Assembly (NCBI RefSeq): GCF_035582795.1
Contig: NC_134367.1
Coordinates: 6,930,062 to 6,994,061, forward strand
Reading direction: 5' to 3'
DNA length: 64,000 bases
Source: Mycteria americana
Taxonomy: Eukaryota > Chordata > Aves > Ciconiiformes > Ciconiidae
Shown: in pieces, positions 62,141-64,000 of the stretch
Layout: the number at the start of each line of letters is the position of its first letter
Numbering within the stretch: position 1 is the stretch's first letter
The notes under the pieces: generated by a model
Database searches by the model: none
Told to the model about the DNA's origin: nothing
The model's input: the letters and a program-made list of their open reading frames with translations, nothing else
Translations under genes and position numbers: made by a program

Positions 62141-62619
62141 CTAAAGAGATTAGTAATAGTGCTGATTCCTAGTATTTTGTATTAAAAAATAAATAATTTG
62201 AATAGGAAAACTTGCCACTTTCTGCATTACTACTTAGTGTTTTGTAATTCCAAACTTTTCAAGCAGAAGTTTCTACCCTGTGAAGCACTTGGCCATATTT
62301 ATTTACTTACCAGTTTCAGAAGCCAAGAATTAGCTCAAGGATGGCACTGATGTTCCTTGGCTGGACTCTCCTGTGGCCTAAGAAGGGCTCACTGAAGTCC
62401 TGGGCCTTCCTCTTCCTCGCACTTCCACTTCTGACCATTGTCCCTAAAGGCTGGAAGGCAGCTAAACGTCTGCCTGGAAAAAGGGGGGCAAAACCAGGGA
62501 GAAATCGCACGCTTGCAGAGCTGAACTGATGAAATGGAGCAGTGTGACAATCCAGGCTACCTAGAGGGGGCCACCAAACAGAGGACCCACGTTTGCCACT
62601 TCCCGAGGCCCTGAGAGGT

Positions 62620-63535
62620 GGTTCTTGCCTGCGGCTGCCCCATCCATAGGCAGGACAGCCCCGGACACTGCTGTCCCTCAGTCCGGTGTCACCCTCCCCG
62701 TACTGCAGAAGGCTGAGCCAGCCACGCCTTGGCGGAGGCAGGTGGCCCGTGCCACGGGGCGGCCTCAGATGGAGGGCGCAGATCGGGTGGTGACAGGCGG
62801 AGGGCGGCCTCCACCTCAGGCGCCGAAGAAGCCTGAGGCAGGCTTGCGGCCGGGCCTCGCCGCCGGCGGAGGAGCCGCCCTGCGCGCCCAGCCCGCACCT
62901 CAGGCGTCCCTGCCCCGCTGGGCGGTTGGCTGCGGCGACGCCGGGGAGAGCCGCCGGACGGGGGCTGCCCCCGGTCCGCGCCCGGGAACGGCTGCCGGCA
63001 GCGGGCAGCCCCGCACCCCACCCGCCCCCTCACGGACCACGACCACCGCCAGCGCCCCGAACGCCCCACCCCACCCTCACACTGCCGCCTCACGCTGGCC
63101 AATAGTCGCCAAGCTCTGCACGCACGCCCCGCCCCGGACGCCCGCTCTGGCCAATGGACGCTAAGCGGGCTCGGAGGGCTCTCACCTCACCCCGCCCCCC
63201 GGCCGTGCCGCTACCACACGTGGAGCGCTCCACCCTGGGCGAGGGCAGCTCCAGCGGGCTCTGGGCTGAGCCCTGCGGCTCCAGCGTGCCCCGGAGATAG
63301 CCCTCCTCTTTGTGGCGCCTCCGAGCAGTCTCCGTTTAGCAGGAGCGGCCCGATGTATTAGGCCGTTCCGCCCCTCCTGTTCCCCCCCCCCCCCCGCGGG
63401 GATCAAAATGGACTCGACCACTCGGGCAGCCGCGTAACGGTTCCCCGGCGGTCACGTGGGCGGCGCGTGCCCTATGAGGGCGGAGGGGGGGCGGCCATTT
63501 GGCCTCGCGCGGGCGGCGAAGGCAGAGGCGGCGGG
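62620..63535. promoter_or_regulatory. TDRD6: CpG island and promoter of TDRD6
   Basis: GC- and CpG-rich sequence begins near 62620 and continues into the TDRD6 coding exon. It contains two CCAAT boxes (63099-63103 and 63151-63155), a run of 14 C (63382-63395), the MYB-like palindrome TAACGGTT (63435-63442) and the E-box CACGTG (63453-63458), the last two within about 100 bases of the ATG. Long open frames on both strands (for example 62625-63164 plus and 62689-63102 minus) are proline/arginine/alanine-rich, as expected of GC-rich non-coding DNA, and are not called. Confidence 0.7.
63382..63395 (-). repeat. C14/G14 homopolymer in the TDRD6 promoter
   Basis: Fourteen consecutive C on the plus strand about 140 bases before the TDRD6 ATG, followed by GCGGG. 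Such a run is length-unstable and could pair as i-motif/G-quadruplex. Its length may be imprecise in an assembly. Confidence 0.85.
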
Positions 63536-64000
63536 ATGGGCTCCAGGCCGGGGACGCTCAGCCCCGGTACCACCGTGGCCCTGCGGGTCTGTGCAGTGGG
63601 CCTGCGCCCCGAGGTGCCCGTCGTGCGGCTGTGGGGGCTGCTGGGTGAGCGCAGTGCTGACTACGTCCGCCTCCGCCGTGAGATCCAGGCGGCAGTGGGG
63701 CCGCGCCTGGCAGCTGCCCCTGGTCCCAGCAGGCTGGTGGCTGGAGGGGGTGAGCTGTGTGTTGGAGAGCTGGGACTGGTGGAGATGGTCGGGCTCTGGT
63801 ACCGCTGCTGCGTGGTGAGTCGCCGTGGCCAGGACTACCGTGTGTTCCTGCTCGATGAGGGCTACACGGTGGTGACGTCTGCCTATTACCTGGCACGGGG
63901 CTGTAAGGAGCTTTTCCACCTGCCCCCTGAGGTGCTGGGCTGTATTGTGGCTGATGTCATGCCCTCTGGAGGCCCCAGGGCAGCAGCCTGTGGGGATGCA
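63536..64000 (+). CDS. TDRD6: TDRD6, Tudor domain protein 6 (5' part, runs off the window)
   Basis: The frame from the ATG in GGCGGGATGG stays open for 155 codons to the last base. It begins MGSRPGTLSPGTTVALRVCA and continues VVRLWGLLGERSADYVRLRR EI. Around residues 75-140 a Tudor-like fold is visible: LCVGELGLVEMVGLWYRCCV, VFLLDEGYTVVTSAYYLARG, then LFHLPPEVLGCIVADV. These blocks match the human TDRD6 N-terminus (LRV...VQLWGLVGER, FLLDEG, LPSEVLGCVLA). TDRD6 is a multi-Tudor germ-cell scaffold that binds dimethyl-arginine PIWI proteins in the chromatoid body. In mammals the first coding exon is very large, so the absence of a splice site here is expected. Confidence 0.93.
   Translation, partial: MGSRPGTLSPGTTVALRVCAVGLRPEVPVVRLWGLLGERSADYVRLRREIQAAVGPRLAAAPGPSRLVAGGGELCVGELGLVEMVGLWYRCCVVSRRGQDYRVFLLDEGYTVVTSAYYLARGCKELFHLPPEVLGCIVADVMPSGGPRAAACGDA

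Noticed and set aside
62341-62529. 62-codon frame with a hydrophobic segment after the SLC25A27 3' UTR
   Set aside because: Short, no partner exons, no recognised family; the hydrophobic run alone is not evidence of a gene.
62625-63164. 179-codon plus frame and 137-codon minus frame before TDRD6
   Set aside because: Same compositional effect in the TDRD6 CpG island; no similarity to any family I know, and the TDRD6 start is clear further on.
1-64000. CRISPR arrays, tRNA or rRNA genes, operons, phage or plasmid features
   Set aside because: None seen. The window is vertebrate nuclear DNA, and the repeats present are LINE, SINE, MITE-like and simple repeats.

Overview
This window is vertebrate nuclear DNA, almost certainly from a bird. 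The coding content is split into short exons with GT/AG borders, promoters lie in CpG islands, and the dominant interspersed repeat is CR1, the main avian LINE, whose tails end in copies of ATTCTGTGATTCTATG. Three genes can be read exon by exon. They match the gene order CYP39A1 - SLC25A27 - TDRD6 that I know from amniotes (human 6p12). Introns are short: CYP39A1 coding exons span about 25 kb here, against roughly 100 kb in human.

Layout. 1-4.3 kb: a CpG island (2.93-3.73 kb) that looks like a bidirectional promoter, with consensus splice donors on both strands, followed by a 26-unit AGAGG polypurine array. By synteny the leftward transcript is probably the 5' end of RCAN2, but no RCAN2 coding sequence is visible. 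4.3-18.4 kb: intergenic, no gene recognised; it holds relics of old repeats (an L3/CR1-like LINE, two palindromic elements, a MIR-type SINE, an old CR1 tail and a degenerate GC-rich tandem repeat). 18.4-44.3 kb, minus strand: CYP39A1, twelve coding exons, 466 aa, complete. 44.3-49.2 kb: the gap between the two head-to-head genes, holding CR1 copies and a decayed duplicate of CYP39A1 exon 10. 49.1-62.1 kb, plus strand: SLC25A27 (mitochondrial carrier UCP4), nine coding exons, 322 aa, complete, with a fairly young CR1 in intron 3. 62.6-64 kb: a CpG island and the first 155 codons of TDRD6, which runs off the right end.

Roles. CYP39A1 is the ER oxysterol 7-alpha-hydroxylase of bile-acid synthesis, SLC25A27 an inner-membrane mitochondrial carrier, and TDRD6 a germ-cell Tudor scaffold of the piRNA/chromatoid-body system. 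They are neighbours by conserved synteny; they are not a pathway. All exon borders join in phase by hand, and both complete proteins come out within a few residues of the human lengths.

I did not find a new multi-gene system. The most informative unusual item is the CYP39A1 exon-10 pseudo-exon at 47.49-47.57 kb, which keeps the exact 89-nt length, both splice sites and flanking intron similarity but has a nonsense codon. Next are the architecture of the CYP39A1/SLC25A27 intergenic region, the MYB plus E-box arrangement in front of TDRD6, a pair of young inverted CR1 copies whose recombination would break two genes, and several palindromic repeat relics. Percentages and counts are by eye; no alignment program or database was used.
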